Assembly (NCBI GenBank): GCA_918026815.1
Contig: CAKJVC010000207.1
Span: 124,001-188,000 of the forward strand
Origin: Chalara sp. BL73
Taxonomy: Eukaryota > Ascomycota > Leotiomycetes > Helotiales
DNA: 64,000 nt
Reading direction: 5' to 3'
Position numbers and translations under genes: made by a program. Below are positions 1-12,138 of the stretch, piece by piece. The notes beneath the pieces are model-generated. The model saw only the letters and a program-made list of their open reading frames with translations. It was not told the origin of the DNA and did not search any database. How positions within the stretch are numbered: position 1 is the stretch's first letter; the number at the start of each line of letters is the position of its first letter.

Positions 1-1058
1 TAAGAAACACTTACGGGGACATTCCAGCTTGAAATAACAGCGGTGTTCGCTGCGGGCTTGGGTCTACCTGGTGCGCACTTACGCACTTGAAGTATTTTCC
101 CTTGTGTTCAATCAGCCGTACTTTGTCTGGATCTGTGAAAACTCCAGTTTTTAGGTCTTGAATTACTGCATCATCAGCCCAGGAACCTTCCCATAACCTT
201 GGCACGATTAGTCTATTCTCATCTCATCAATTTTTTGGGAACTGACTTGTAGACTAGTTCGAGATACTCGTCAGCCATAACATAGCGTTCATCATGTTCC
301 GGAAGGGCGTCGAGACCCACCGCGCGTGCAGCAGTATCCGCCCAGGAGGTCACGATATTCTTGTCCAAGTAAGCCAACCTGCAAGAATACGGACTCGTGA
401 ATGACACCTACCCACGCAATCCTCCCTTTGGTCAAATGATCTAGCGTAGAGAACCGCTTTGCCAGGAGGAATGGCGGTTCAAAGGTTGAACAAGCAGTGA
501 TTCCAAACCCAAGGCTTTTAGTCACGGCTGCCATTGCTGAGACAATCTATAACACAGTCAAAATTTTCGTTTGATCTTCGATCAAAAATCTCTCGCTCAC
601 CACGAAAGGGTCATAAAGTGGCCATTGGGCACCAGAACGTATAGCAGGTGCATGACTTCCTTGATATGTTGCATGTGATCCAAAGTTATCTGCCAGAAAC
701 AGAGCATTAAACTTGCCTTTCTCGAGGAGTTTCGCAAGATCAATCCAGTAGTCAAGGTTCTTCTTCGTAATGCTTTTATCCGCTGGGTTTCTCCATTGCC
801 CAACACTTTAAAAAATTTAGCCATATCTTTGGCCTGATATCAAGACAAAGATGCTGACCTTGTATGCCCAATTCCATTCATATCGAATGCATTTAACAAA
901 ATTCTCTTCTTTTTTTGCGCAGAAGTTTGTCCGTTGGTGCTGCGAGATAGTTCTGATTCTTTTGGAATAGATGGGTCTCCTTTCGCATGTTTAGAGCTAT
1001 GTTGAACGCCATTTTCCTTCTTTCTCTTTCGCGATTGCTGCTTCAAAATTTCGGACAT
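1..1058 (-). CDS. FMN-dependent monooxygenase, DszA/NtaA/SnaA type (3' end beyond window)
   Basis: Five exons join in frame: 1058-859, 805-601, 546-412, 359-247 and 197-15, with a donor GTAAGT at 14, so the C-terminus lies outside the window. About 278 codons are visible. The protein has a basic N-terminus, then KKRILLNAFDMN (about residue 50), LDYWIDLAKLLEKGKF, the block TKSLGFGITACSTFEPPF, NIVTSWADTAARAVGLD, LPEHDERYVMADEYLELVYK and HQVDPSPQRTPLLFQAGMSP. These are hallmark blocks of the flavin-dependent luciferase-like family that includes dibenzothiophene-sulfone and nitrilotriacetate monooxygenases, which oxidise C-S or C-N bonds using FMNH2 from a partner reductase. All four introns are 49-54 nt and keep the frame, so no break is seen. 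The gene is divergent from an anion transporter, which suggests uptake and oxidation of an organosulfur or amino-carboxylate substrate; the substrate is inferred only. Confidence 0.85.
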
Positions 1059-1735
1059 GATGTCAAAGCATAGCCTTCAGGATAGCTTAAGGGGAGTTCA
1101 AAATCCATAGTTGATGGGTGTTGAGATCGTCCTATAATTTATCCCACTTTATACAAAGTGCTTGCTTCATATGCTGAAGCAAAACTGACCTGATTGTAAT
1201 GATTCCCGTGCCAAGCAGCTCCAATATGCCATCCTTATTGGTTCCCGCTTAGTTATACGCCATATACAGCAATTCAGACGTCACTTCGATAGAAGTCTGC
1301 CATCATTATCCAATTAATCGAGACGAAGGCAACTTATAAGCTAGACATTGCAATACAGTGGAGAATATTGGCAATAATCTCAAGCTGAGATACATCCCCA
1401 CTATTGATCCTACTTTTCAAATTCTGGAGAGTTGGTGAAGGGGGGTGGATTTCATCAACTGATATTCATTGGTTTAGCATCCAATTCGGAAGTGGGATAT
1501 CTATGTACTTTGCAGGTACGTTGGTAATGAAATCTTATCATGTACCTCGTGCAAATAGACCTGCATTATTGTATCATTTCAATCGTAACAAATTTTTCGT
1601 TTCTGTACCAGCATATCATAAGTGGATATGACTTTATGGAAGTACTTTAGGAGCCAAGAAGCATCTTAACCTTCTTCAAGCCAGCATCTTAGGTCCATTT
1701 TTGCATAGCTGTATCATTTAGCATAAGATAGAATC
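1059..1735. promoter_or_regulatory. Divergent intergenic region, FMN monooxygenase / MFS transporter
   Basis: This 677-bp gap separates two genes transcribed away from each other and must hold both promoters. No coding frame is convincing; a 75-codon open frame at 1404-1631 has no recognisable features. A specific regulator site was not identified. Confidence 0.5.
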
Positions 1736-3586
1736 ATGGTTTCAAAGTTTAAGGACATTGAGACAAGCGGCAGTTATGATTTCCCGGAAAATTCAAGTAT
1801 CTCAGGTCCATCAAAAATATCTGACAGGCCGCAGCCTGGAATCACAGCAGCCAAGATTCGCGAGCATACTGATGCAGTTACAGATGCGAAAGTCGCATTC
1901 CTTGACGCCTTTTCGCCGGAGGAAGAAAAGGCGATCATGAGAAAAGTAGATTATCGCATTCTTATCCTTATTGGATTTATGTCTTTGGTGAAGCAGGTAA
2001 GATTTCGCTCAAGGGCTAATGCTTTAGTCAGTGCTAACGGGAGTGCCCAGGTTGATGTCGCCAACGCTGCCAGCGTTAAGGTAATGCAAGTCGGGCAGCC
2101 ACGCAATATATTGAAGCAGTTGAACATGTCAGCAGATGACTACAATTGGGTATCCTCCATTTACTACGTAAGTGGCAACTTCCAAAATCCTTGAATCTGT
2201 ACACTGACCCAGATCTAGATAGCATATATCGTATTTGAACTCCCTAGCAACGTTTTTCTTAAGCACATGACACCTCGCATCTTCCAAACCCGCATCATCT
2301 TTAGCTGGGGTCTCGTGCTCGCATGTCATGCTGCTGTCACAAATAAGACTGGAATATACGCCGTGCGCTTTTTCCTTGGAATGATGGAAGCCGGCATGTT
2401 TCCCGGGCTGATCACGCACATCTGTAGTTGGTACCGCAGCGACGAGATGGGAAAGCCCATTATGTGGATGTTTACATTCTCGCAGTCTTCGGGTATCGTT
2501 GGGAGTCTGTTCTGTTATGCGATCTCGTATATGAATGGACTGGGGGGTCTAAGTGGATGGCAATGGTATATTTCGACCGTTGAGACCTCGTAATCTGGAG
2601 AATGATCTAACCTGTTGTCCGCAGGGTGTTTCTCATTGAGGGGATCCTGACCATGCTCTTTGCTGCTGTGGTTTGGCTCCTCCTCCCGGATTATCCCAAA
2701 TCTCCCAGGACTGCTAAATGGCTCACGCCCCGGGAACAAGACTTTGTGGAATTTCGACTCTCGGAAAACGCACCTAAGACACATGATGCTGCGTTCTCCA
2801 GAGAGGAGGCAGTTTTGTCTCTGAAGGATATCAGACTGTGGTCTTTCATGATCTCTCAGGTCGGTAAACCCGCGATTCTATTACATACAATGTCTAATAT
2901 GCGACCAGATATTGATCAATCTGGGAGGATATGGTCTTAACTGGTTCATGCCCACTATAACGACAAACCTAGGTTTCGCCAAGCTTCCTCGTAACCAGCT
3001 CTTGAACATCCCGCCTGCTGCTACAACAGTTCTATTCATGATCTTCTTGCAATGGTTCATGATGCGAGCGTACTTAACACGGCCATTAATCATCATCCTG
3101 ATCATCCTTGGCCAAACCGTGTGCTTCATCATCTTCCTCACAGTAGATGCCAAGGCAGGAATATACACAGCTTGCATTCTCGGCACGGCATTCTACTCTG
3201 GCTACTTCATCCCTTTCTGGGCATGGCGCTCATCAACACTTAAAGGCAGCACTGGAACGGCATTCACGCTTGCTTTGCAGACATCCATTGCACAAGTGGG
3301 AGGAGTGATTGGACCGCAGCTTTTTCGCACGAAGTATGCTCATAATGGGTATAAGGTCTCATTCGGTATCTGTACCGGTGCAATTATTGCCGGGCTGTTC
3401 GCAAATTCTGTGACGTGGTATTTGACTAGAAATGTGGAGTGGGATGTGAGACGCATTCGGAGAGAGAGGATCAAGGCAGAAAAATTGGGGAGACTATTTG
3501 TTGAAGATGATATCAAGGTCTTCCATGAGAGAGAATTCTTTTCTAAGACTCTGGGGAGAGGTAAAGACGCCGGGCTGGCCGTCTGA
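1736..3586 (+). CDS. MFS transporter, anion:cation symporter (Dal5/Tna1-like) family
   Basis: Five exons: 1736-1996, 2051-2167, 2219-2565, 2625-2859 and 2909-3586, giving 545 aa, normal for the ACS family. Seen: an acidic N-terminal tail ending in FSPEEEKAIMRKVDYRI, then YNWVSSIYY-IAYIVFELPSN (TM2-TM3), FFLGMMEAGMFPGLITHICS (TM4-TM5), and the second bundle from LINLGGYGLNWFMPTI to TSIAQVGGVIGPQLFRTKYA. The motif after the central loop and the charged C-terminal helix are typical of allantoate, nicotinate and other small-anion importers at the plasma membrane. Introns are canonical; the first contains a GCTAAC branch site. The neighbouring divergent monooxygenase suggests a shared substrate. 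The exact anion cannot be told from sequence. Confidence 0.88.
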
Positions 3587-4942
3587 GTTGGTTGCAGGGT
3601 ATGAAAAGTAGGTCTATCGTGTGGAGCTCAAAGTGGTCGCTGAACAGAGGGCTCTAATGAACAATTGCTGGATGGGAGATACTATTGCAACTTACGCTGA
3701 GAATAGCACCCTTCTACTGAGGCTGGATACTCCTACAGCCTGGCTTTTAACAAGCTGCGAAGAAATCAGGCAATGACTACCTCTCGCACACCTAGGCAAG
3801 AAAGGTACGGTTGGGTGGACTAGCATTCCTCGTTGTCTGTATAATACCATGCCCACAGCAAGATCGAATATGCAATGTCAAATCAAACTTATATATTGTG
3901 TTGCCTATATTTCACCCACGAAAGCAGCAAAAATAGACACATAAGCAGCTATGTTCGTGAAACGGTTTCGTGGAAGCGTTTGTGAAGACTTAGATACCCA
4001 GTAAAAGCTACAGCCTAACCACAAGGCACACCCAGCAGCGCATGCGTATTCTTCGCGACATTAAGGAATAAGATAGCACAGAGCAAGATGACCACTTGCA
4101 GGATGCTCTGAAATATGGGCAGCAAGATGTGCACAAATTGTAGGCAAAACTTGTCAGTCTGATATGAAACCGCTCCGTCAAAGGCGCTAGACTTATGTAG
4201 CTGAGAAAGTTAGATCTCATGGCTAAGGCCGTGTTTTAGGCGGTCTAAAATATTATAATCTAGGCTAGAATTACTAAACGACTTTCGAGTATAGATATAT
4301 TCACAACATTGAGGTCAGAGAAAAGTGGGCCTAGAACAGCCAATTAAAAGCCAAGCTTTGTGGCTGACAGAGTGCCAAGTGACTTGCGGTGCCAGGCGCG
4401 TTGAAAATGTTGGTGACCGAAAATGACGCAGCACAACCCTCGAGACCACAAGATGTGATGAGTATAAAACCAAGCCAGTAACCCGATATCTAAGTACTTA
4501 AAAATCTGAAAGAAATTGGCGTAGGCAGAGGGCGCAGCAATGCGGCTAACCACAAGACGGCCAGAAGCTAATCAGGCATGCAGATAAGATGAGAAAAGTG
4601 CCAAAGTAAACAAACAAACGCAGATACTCGACTTAGACTTTGCCGGACTGTGAAAACGCTGTACCAAACCTGCTTGGAGTTAGGTATATATAGGATAGCC
4701 GTCGGCTCGATATTGATCCCATTTAACTAAAATAAAGTGGGAGTAATTTATTTACTGTTGCTGTCGTGAACACTCGTAAACGTGATGCGGATGGGCAATC
4801 CTTGGAAGTTTCCGATATTCGCCCGAAAGTCTGACCCTCTTCCTATTAATAAATATCCCTCATGGACGGCGACCCTGCACCACGTTAACTGAAATTTTCT
4901 TGCCATATATTTTGTCAATGTAAATAATATTTTTCTTTCATC
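3587..4942. other. Intergenic, no gene seen
   Basis: Spacer of 1.36 kb between two same-strand genes. Small open frames on the minus strand (4008-4220, 4344-4553, 4748-5023) have no domain signature and no spliceable extension that I can support. The last part must hold the promoter and 5' leader of the SulP gene. Confidence 0.45.
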
Positions 4943-7647
4943 ATGTCGTCCGGCAGAGCATCTCCCCCGCCTGGTCCAGCTTCTCGCGAGGCTCCATTGC
5001 GAAGCCCCAGTGTCCCATATCAACCCAACGTCCCAAGCAATCTACGGGAGTCGCATATAATGGTCTGTATATGGGAAATGTTTATTTCGTGTAGGAATTT
5101 ATGCCGACTCTATGCTAACTCATTATGCTGCAGGCTAGCTCTCCTGAAGATATACGTAGTACAGACGCGGCCCATGAACAGCATAGCCACAAATCCGAAG
5201 AGGAGAGAAGCAACAGCGCCGGCCCGAGTCCGCGCACATATCCCGCGCATAATGGTGATGATGGTGATGATGATGAGCATGGCGCGTTGCACGGATTCAG
5301 CGATCTGGGACACAGAGTGGCAGGAGAGACAACGGCACTTCTACGGAAAACATATGAGATAGTTGGAAGCTCTCCACATGAGGGACCGTGTAACCATGGC
5401 ACATTCAGCCCACGCTTGGAAAGTAGAGCAGGGAGCGTCAGGAGCGGGTATGGCTTCGGCGGTGGACCACCAAGAGGATATGGTAGCGACAGTGGTGGCG
5501 ACCAGAAGAGGACTGGCACATTTAGCAGTTTCTTGGATACTGTTGGCATTGGGAGAAATAATGGAAAGAAAAAAATGAGCACAACGAGCTACTTGGCGGA
5601 GCGGCATGGCATTAAGCACAATACTTCTATGTATGTCCCGGATGTTCAATCTGCTAATGGCTCATCTAACCCCGATCTAGGTATCTTCCTTACTATATAC
5701 CTTTTCTCGCCTGGATTCGACAATACCGTTGGGTTCATCTGCGTGGCGACTTTGTAGCTGCCCTGACTATGGCTTCATTTTACCTCCCAATGGCATTGTC
5801 ATATGCTGCAAACCTCGCCCATGTACCTCCCATAAATGGATTATATTCTTTCGCGTTCAACCCTCTGCTCTATGCGATATTTGGAAGTTGTCCGCAGATG
5901 GTGGTGGGACCTGAGGCGGCAGGAAGTCTTCTGGTCGGCAGTGTCGTCAGATCGAGTGTAGACAATGGAAAATCAGGAGAGGACGATGATGTAATGCACG
6001 CTAGAGTTGCCGGAGTGGTGACAGGTATGGCTGGCGCGGTCATATTGATTGCGGGTATAGCACGCCTCGGATTTCTAGATAGTGTGCTGAGCAGGCCGTT
6101 CTTGAGGGGTTTCATATCTGCAATTGGCTTCGTCATTGTGGTCGATCAATTGATTCCAGAAATGGGCCTTGCAGTGTTGGCGGAACAGGAAGGAATCAGT
6201 CACGGAAGCAGCATTGATAAGCTCGGTTTCCTTTTTAAGAATGTTGGGAATGCACATGGCATTACCTGCATTGTTGCGGGTGTCAGTTTTCTGATTATCA
6301 TGGTTTTCAGGTGATTTATCATTGTTGGCGAGTCTTGAACAAAACTAACAGATCTCAAGGGAAGGAAAGAAGCACTTACAACCTAGATACCCAGGTGTGG
6401 CTTACATACCTGATCGCTTTGTTGTGGTTGTGCTCTCTGCTGTTCTTACATGGAAACTGCGATGGGATAAGCTCGGCCTCGAGATTCTTGGTGAGGTCAA
6501 ATCAACTGGTGGGAGTTTGTTTCCGTTTCGCTGGCCATTTCAGACGTCTCACATGCATCACGTTCGGGAGGCAATGGGAACATCTTTTCTCGTAGCCTTA
6601 CTTGGCTTCTTCGAGTCTTCCGTCGCTGCCAAGAGCTTGGGCGGTGGAGAGCTAGGCGAGGATGGTATTCAAGGAATTCAACTCAGTGCCAATCGAGAGC
6701 TGGTTGCATTGGGTGTTGCAAATTTAGCAGGGTCTTGCTTTGGGGCTTTGCCTGCCTTTGGTGGTTACGGGAGAAGCAAAGTCAATGCGAACACTGGCGG
6801 CAAAACACCAATGAGCAGTATATTCCTCAGCATCTTCACTGTGTTATGTATTGCATTCTTACTTCCAGCATTTCACTATCTACCAGTAAGTTTAATTCGC
6901 TCACATCCAACGACTACTGACTTCATCCAGAAAGCAGTGCTCTCGTCGATGATCACAGTGGTTGCTTGGTCTTTGATAGAAGAAGCTCCTCACGACATTG
7001 CGTTCTTCATTCGTATACGTGGCTATACTGAGCTTGGGTTAATGATTATCATCTTTGCTGCCACCATCTTCTATTCCCTTACTCTAGGAATGGCTATCGG
7101 CGTGGGTCTATCGCTTCTCTCTGTTATCAAGCATTCTACCCGGCCACGAATACAGATCCTGGGCAGAATCCCGGGCACAAACAGGTTTGAAAATGCGGAA
7201 GACGATCCCGATAAACTTGAGTTTATTGAAGGCTGCTTGATTGTCAAGATACCGGAGCCTTTGACTTTTGCTAATACAGGCGATCTCAAAAACCGCTTGA
7301 GAAGACTAGAACTTTACGGAACTTCAAAAGCACATCCGGCTCTTCCTCGAGTAAGGGCGGAAGAACACAATAAAAATATCATATTTGACATCCATGGCGT
7401 CACTGGCTTGGACGGTAGTGGTACGCAAGTTCTTGAAGAAATTGTCCGCGGATATCGTCATCGTGGTGTCACCGTATTCTTCTCTCGCGGCCCGGCGAAG
7501 GACTCCCCGATATATGAACTGTTCGAAAGAAGTGGGATCATGGATATTGCAGGCGGGCCAAGCCATTTTGTGCCAGACACAGAAGATGCACTACGTCTAA
7601 CGGAACAAGAAGAGCCTCCGAATGGTTATGTGAATTATGGCCGATGA
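4943..7647 (+). CDS. SulP/SLC26 anion transporter with STAS domain (YPR003C-like branch)
   Basis: Five exons: 4943-5062, 5134-5630, 5681-6310, 6360-6885 and 6931-7647, giving 829 aa. Residues 1 to about 220 are a hydrophilic, Gly/Asp/His-rich tail. The transmembrane core starts with YYIPFLAWIRQYRW and carries ALTMASFYLPMALSYAANLA, GSCPQMVVGPEAAGSLLVG and a second half around ALLGFFESSVAAKSLGGG. The C-terminus is a STAS domain (NIIFDIHGVTGLDGSG, about residue 740) as in SLC26 proteins. The 'ASFYLPMALSYAANLAHVPP' wording matches the YPR003C-type branch rather than plasma-membrane sulfate permeases Sul1/Sul2, so an internal-membrane role is possible. Transport of sulfate or a related anion is inferred from the family. 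Confidence 0.87.
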
Positions 7648-9559
7648 TAAAGGCGGTGGATGGATTTCCAATAAATGATGCATACATTCGTTGAGTACTT
7701 GGAAAGGTGGCCAAATGCTTGAAAGCGTGCATGGGTGACTGGCGTTCTCCTCGTTAGATTCCCAAGATTAGATGAATGAAGACTGGGAGACTGTCGTCCG
7801 GCCAAGGATGCTGGACGCTATTTAAGCTCATTGATTAATTTGCTTGCAGGTCATACAGTCTGGACCTGGAAAGTTCCGGCTCATGTTTTGCCCCAGCCGC
7901 AGCATAAAATTATGTCACCGTTGGCATCTCATAGATCAAGTTATGTCCCTGACGCCATCTCAATTCGAGACCATATCGCAGTTTCACACCTTCCTAACTG
8001 CCATGTCGAGACCGAAGTAACGTCTATCGTCTTTATGGGTGTAGTGAACGATATCTTGGCTAATAGGAATTGCCGACATCGTCATTCCGTGTTTGTATTG
8101 GTATTCTTCTACTGCAACGTTGTTGTCTCGTCACACCTATCGTCCACGTCCAGCTTTTGCCCTGTAGAACCCAGCATCACATCATCTTACCTGTCCGGAG
8201 TAAATCCCAACATCCCCGAGGAGCCTCTGCCGGTAGATCTCTATGTCGAGATATTTGTTCACTGCGGGAGATTCCACAGGTTTGAACGCGCGTCTTGTTA
8301 TTCATCCATTGAAACTGTTTTGTGGTTTGAAAGCCTCTCAAAAACCTCTACGTCAATGGGTACCATTTGTTAACTGCAGCTAGTTATACAATAATGTTCA
8401 TTTACTTAAGGCTGTTCGGGTCTTTAATGTGATGTTGTTCACTCGCCAGAATATTCCTTGCCATGGTCTAGTTTAAACTGACGATCATTTTTGGAGCTTA
8501 TTGGTTGGCTTTTTTTTCTGGGTTATAGATCTGAGGTCTGACTGCCAAATTTGATCATTTATCCATGCAAGTGTAATAATGCGTGCTATTGCGCGATGGA
8601 ATAAACCGTTTACACACTTGGCCCCACAAGCTCTCGGTTAGAGATTTAGGGACGATGAGTGGTCAAAACTTATCCAAAATGTTCACCACCTTCGGCTAAG
8701 TATAGATGAAGCACGGTGTACGTCAGCCCGTTTCAGTTCCTGAAGATTGACTCTCTGTACTCGATATTGGGGATTCCAACAAGCTTTTTGCCCCCACGTA
8801 GACTTTCAGGGGCCGTTTGAACTCTACTTGAACAGTCCGACAGACCTTTCGGTCACGTGATGTGTATAATGACAGCTGAAGCTCACAATCGAAAGTCCAC
8901 ATCATACGCAAAGGCTTTGTGCACTGCCTGTCTGTGATTGCACGGGTACAAGAAATGTATTTTTGCATATATCGGCATAGTCAGTGGGTATATTTCCATC
9001 TTTTGCTCCAAGGGGGTATATCTATTGGATAACAGGTTAGGCAGTTTGCTACTCTCCAGAACTGCAAAAAGCCTTACGCAGATTCCACCAAAATTATGCG
9101 AACTCCACAGAATTCACACCATCGCAATATGGATAAATCAACGGATTAGCTTCGACTCGTGCATCGGTACATGCCCCCGCGCCCTACTCCTACGGGCCTG
9201 TCTATGGGTTCTGTATCCATCTCATGTCTTAGCTATTCTGGCCCAGTGGCAAACAAATTCGCACGCAACATGCGTTTCGCAGGGAGATAATTGTCCATTT
9301 TTTCCACCTTCTAAAAAATACCCATCTCATTCATCCAAAATGAAAGCAGTATGGCGAGATTCCCATCACGTTTGCCACGTCAGCCATTGCTACGAAATAC
9401 TCCCCACAGCGGCTGTGTTCTACGATGAGCCCATCGTGATATGGGATGATCGATTTGTGTATAAATACGTAGGCCGTCCCAACTCTTAATCCTCCAACAA
9501 CACAAGGAATATTTCCCACAAGCCTAGAACAGACCAACTCCTCACACCAGCTCCTCAAT
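7648..9559. other. Intergenic, no gene seen
   Basis: About 1.9 kb. The longest open frame (7831-8373, plus) begins at TTG, not ATG, and has no domain pattern; the frame 8938-9489 also lacks recognisable features. The last stretch contains TATAAATAC near 9461, about 100 bp before the next gene's ATG, a plausible TATA element. Confidence 0.4.
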
Positions 9560-10303
9560 ATGCACTCCAAAGCTCTCCTTTCCGCTCTGCTTTCCGCTGG
9601 GTATGAGTATACTATCATCAGTTGTATCCAAACCACTAACATATCTAGACTCGTGCTCGCCGCACCCGTTCCACAGGGCGAGGTCGAAGCTCCTCCAAGC
9701 ATCCGCCCAACATTCACCGGAACATTCCCAGGCCCTCCATCTGGACTCCCAACTGGCGCTCCATCAGGCCCTCCATCAGGTTTTCCAACCGGCTTGCCAC
9801 CCTTTTCTTCGCGAACCCGCTCTTCGCAGACTGGCCGCCCCACCCCTACCTTCAGCCCCGCTCCACCATCACTTGAGGAGCGACAGTTCCCAACTGGAAG
9901 CTTCACTCCTCCTTCCGGATTCCCAACCGGGCTTCCGCCGCCACCGAGTGGCACGTTTACAGGCTTCCCTCCCCCCCCAAGTGGAACCTTTACTGGCTTC
10001 CCTCCTCCACCAAGTGGAACTTTTACTGGTTTCCCACCTCCACCAAGTGGAACTTTTACTCCACCCGCACCACCAGTCGAGGAGCGTCAAGTCCCAACTG
10101 GATTCCCAACCGGACTTCCGCCACCAAGTGGTACGTTTACTTCCCGCCCACCACCCACTGGAAGCTTCACATCCCGCCCACCGCCACCCACTGGAAGCTT
10201 CACATCCCGTCCGCCGCCACCATCAGGAAGCTTCACATCCCGTCCGCCTCCACCAAGTGGTACTTTCACTCCGCCTGCTCCACCTTCACCAACTGGTGCT
10301 TAA
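9560..10303 (+). CDS. Secreted proline-rich repeat protein
   Basis: Two exons, 9560-9600 and 9649-10303, give 231 aa. After splicing, the N-terminus MHSKALLSALLSAGLVLAAP is a typical signal peptide with a likely cut after AAP or near it; the 48-nt intron sits inside the signal region, as often seen for small fungal secreted proteins. The rest is low-complexity: Pro/Gly/Ser/Thr/Phe repeats of the form PPPPSGTFTGF, then TGSFTSRPPPP, with three 'EERQ' spacers that could be processing sites. No catalytic domain is present. A cell-wall or matrix role is inferred from composition only; no function is recognised. Confidence 0.75.
   Translation: MHSKALLSALLSAGYEYTIISCIQTTNISRLVLAAPVPQGEVEAPPSIRPTFTGTFPGPPSGLPTGAPSGPPSGFPTGLPPFSSRTRSSQTGRPTPTFSPAPPSLEERQFPTGSFTPPSGFPTGLPPPPSGTFTGFPPPPSGTFTGFPPPPSGTFTGFPPPPSGTFTPPAPPVEERQVPTGFPTGLPPPSGTFTSRPPPTGSFTSRPPPPTGSFTSRPPPPSGSFTSRPPPPSGTFTPPAPPSPTGA
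9930..10275 (+). repeat. 33-bp coding tandem repeats
   Basis: Two blocks of near-identical 33-bp units inside the proline-rich gene. The first (about 9940-10060) encodes PPPPSGTFTGF-type units, and the second (about 10125-10270) encodes TGSFTSRPPPP-type units. Unit length is a multiple of three, so copy changes would preserve the frame. Confidence 0.8.
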
Positions 10304-10644
10304 GCTACCTCGCTACGCCGTGAATTACACAGAGAATGTTCCGATGTAAGGCAGCGGGTTGAATATCATGCTGCTGTGATTGAGGCTTGGCCGTTATGTT
10401 CTTAGTCAGATCTCCAACGAGGCTGTGGCCAACAGGTGCTCAGAGGAAAAGACTCCCGTTTTGAATGCTTTATTACGCTCTCCTGTCCCTTTAGTTCTGG
10501 ATTTGATTAACGGGAAAAGAGTTTGTACATAGTGGAGAATTGCAGTTTACAGATTGTGTTGAGCGTTGTCCTTATTTGCAGTGCTTCAAACTTACACCTA
10601 GCTTCCTACGTTGAATGGTGTATTTTACATTTGTCTTTGCAAAG
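10304..10644. other. Convergent intergenic region
   Basis: Short gap between the stops of two convergent genes; expected to hold both 3' UTRs. No further feature seen. Confidence 0.4.
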
Positions 10645-12138
10645 CTATATAGAAGGATATATCTCGCGGACCGGCCGCACGGCAAACCGTAAAGCTTGGT
10701 CAACGTCGCTCCTTCGCACCCCCGGTCCTGGTCCTATGCAGACTGCGCTAAGGGCCAACTGCTGAATCAGATATTTCAGATTGAGCGAGATACTGACAAG
10801 TTCGGAAGGGCGGAGGCTTGTTTGTATTAACTGGGCATCAATGCCTGGTATCCAGCCGTCGGTTTGTTGCTCTGTACTGTTAGGTGGTGTTTGCGAGGAG
10901 AACGTCGGTCGAAGTTCCTGTAGATAAAAGTCTGGGCTGAACTGTATCCCCAGCGCTTTAAGACTGGGTTGTGGTACCTGGATCATCACTTCATCCATAT
11001 GCTGCTCACCTCGAATAAAAATCCCCTTATCCTCCATGTATTCCTGCACATCCCTTGGCTCCAGCCATTCTCCCTCAAACCCCGGTAGTCCCGTCCTGAT
11101 CAGCGTCCTCGTGCGGCCGAAGACAAGTTGTTCCGGATCCGGAGTCTCTGCCCTCTTCGTAAACATACCGTGTTGCCCTTCAACGGAGCGAAATAATTCC
11201 GGTTGTGTTAACTCAGGGGCAAATGTCGGGGGGACTGCCCCATGTGCGGATGGAAGTTGCTTCCTTGCTATGTTGAGTTCTACAAGGCTCCTTAAATCTT
11301 GAACAGATATCCAGCGGAGATGGATCGATAGCGCGGGGTGGATGTCAAGGAGAGACATCCCGGGTGTTGAGAGCAGTTGGAAACCTCGTTCTCTGGAAGG
11401 GGCTTAGTTTGCTACTGTATAAAGGCTCCGCCAAAAATTCTTACATGCAGGTCAACGCCAGCAATTGAGCGAATGTCTCTGTTGGGTAGTTATAAGCCCA
11501 AGGAAAGTGTTTTGGAGATGGCCGTAATGGTAAAATAGGGGGGTATGGTTGAATTGCTTTGCCAGAAAGTGGGTGCTGGGTTCTTTTATCGGTCACAATG
11601 GAAGTGACAGCATTTTGTTTCTCACTTGTAAGCAAAGTCGCCTTTGAGCTATGTATCGTCACAATTGGTTCATTGGATTCCTTAATACCCGCTTCGTGGC
11701 CACCATCATTGTTTGCGTTTCCTTCGAATTTATCGCGATTGGGCGTTCTATTCTCAACGCTTGTTTGCATTGCATAGGAAGAGATTTCCATCGCTGTTTC
11801 GCTGAGAGCCAAGGCAATTCTAGGTGGAAGTTGATCAGATGCTACTGCACCTTTTTGAAACTTTGTAAATGCGTTAATTATTTGCTGCAGGGTTTTTTCT
11901 AGACTTTCCGCACGGCTTCTCGCATTATTGAGGGCCACATCCTTTTTACTCCTGTACGTCCTTTGAGCTAGTCGTATTCTTTCCTTCCTCAGCTACGAGT
12001 ATGGTTAGCAATCTATCTAAAATCATGCCAGAATCTACGTACCCTTTCTACGTCATCAGTAGGGGTGGAACTATCTTCAATTCTCGGCCGGCCAGCACGG
12101 CGCTTTGTGGGGCTTCCTTTTTTTGAGGCGAGCTGCAT
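10645..12138 (-). CDS. bZIP-like transcription factor
   Basis: Three exons (12138-12043, 11992-11445, 11392-10645) give 463 aa. The N-terminus has a basic stretch (KRRAGRPR), then the DNA-contact region RKERIRLAQRTYRSKKD at about residues 33-49, followed by a short leucine-zipper-like helix (ARSRAESLEKTLQQIINAF). The AQRTYRSKK core is the fungal AP-1/bZIP variant lacking the classical Asn. The C-terminal 250 residues match the long uncharacterised domain found in many fungal bZIP proteins of this type (PTFAPELTQPELF, WLEPRDVQEYMEDKGIF, GIDAQLIQTSLRPSELVSIS). Introns are 50-52 nt and canonical. It lies well outside the PKS-NRPS cluster, so a role there is not supported. Target genes are unknown. 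Confidence 0.8.

Noticed and set aside
7831..8373. 180-codon plus-strand open frame
   Set aside because: It begins at TTG, has no domain or signal pattern and no supporting splice sites.
9331..10349. Long open frames on the opposite strand and in a second plus frame over the proline-rich gene
   Set aside because: They come from repeat composition. Only the 9560 frame, after removing a 48-nt intron, yields a signal peptide and regular repeats.
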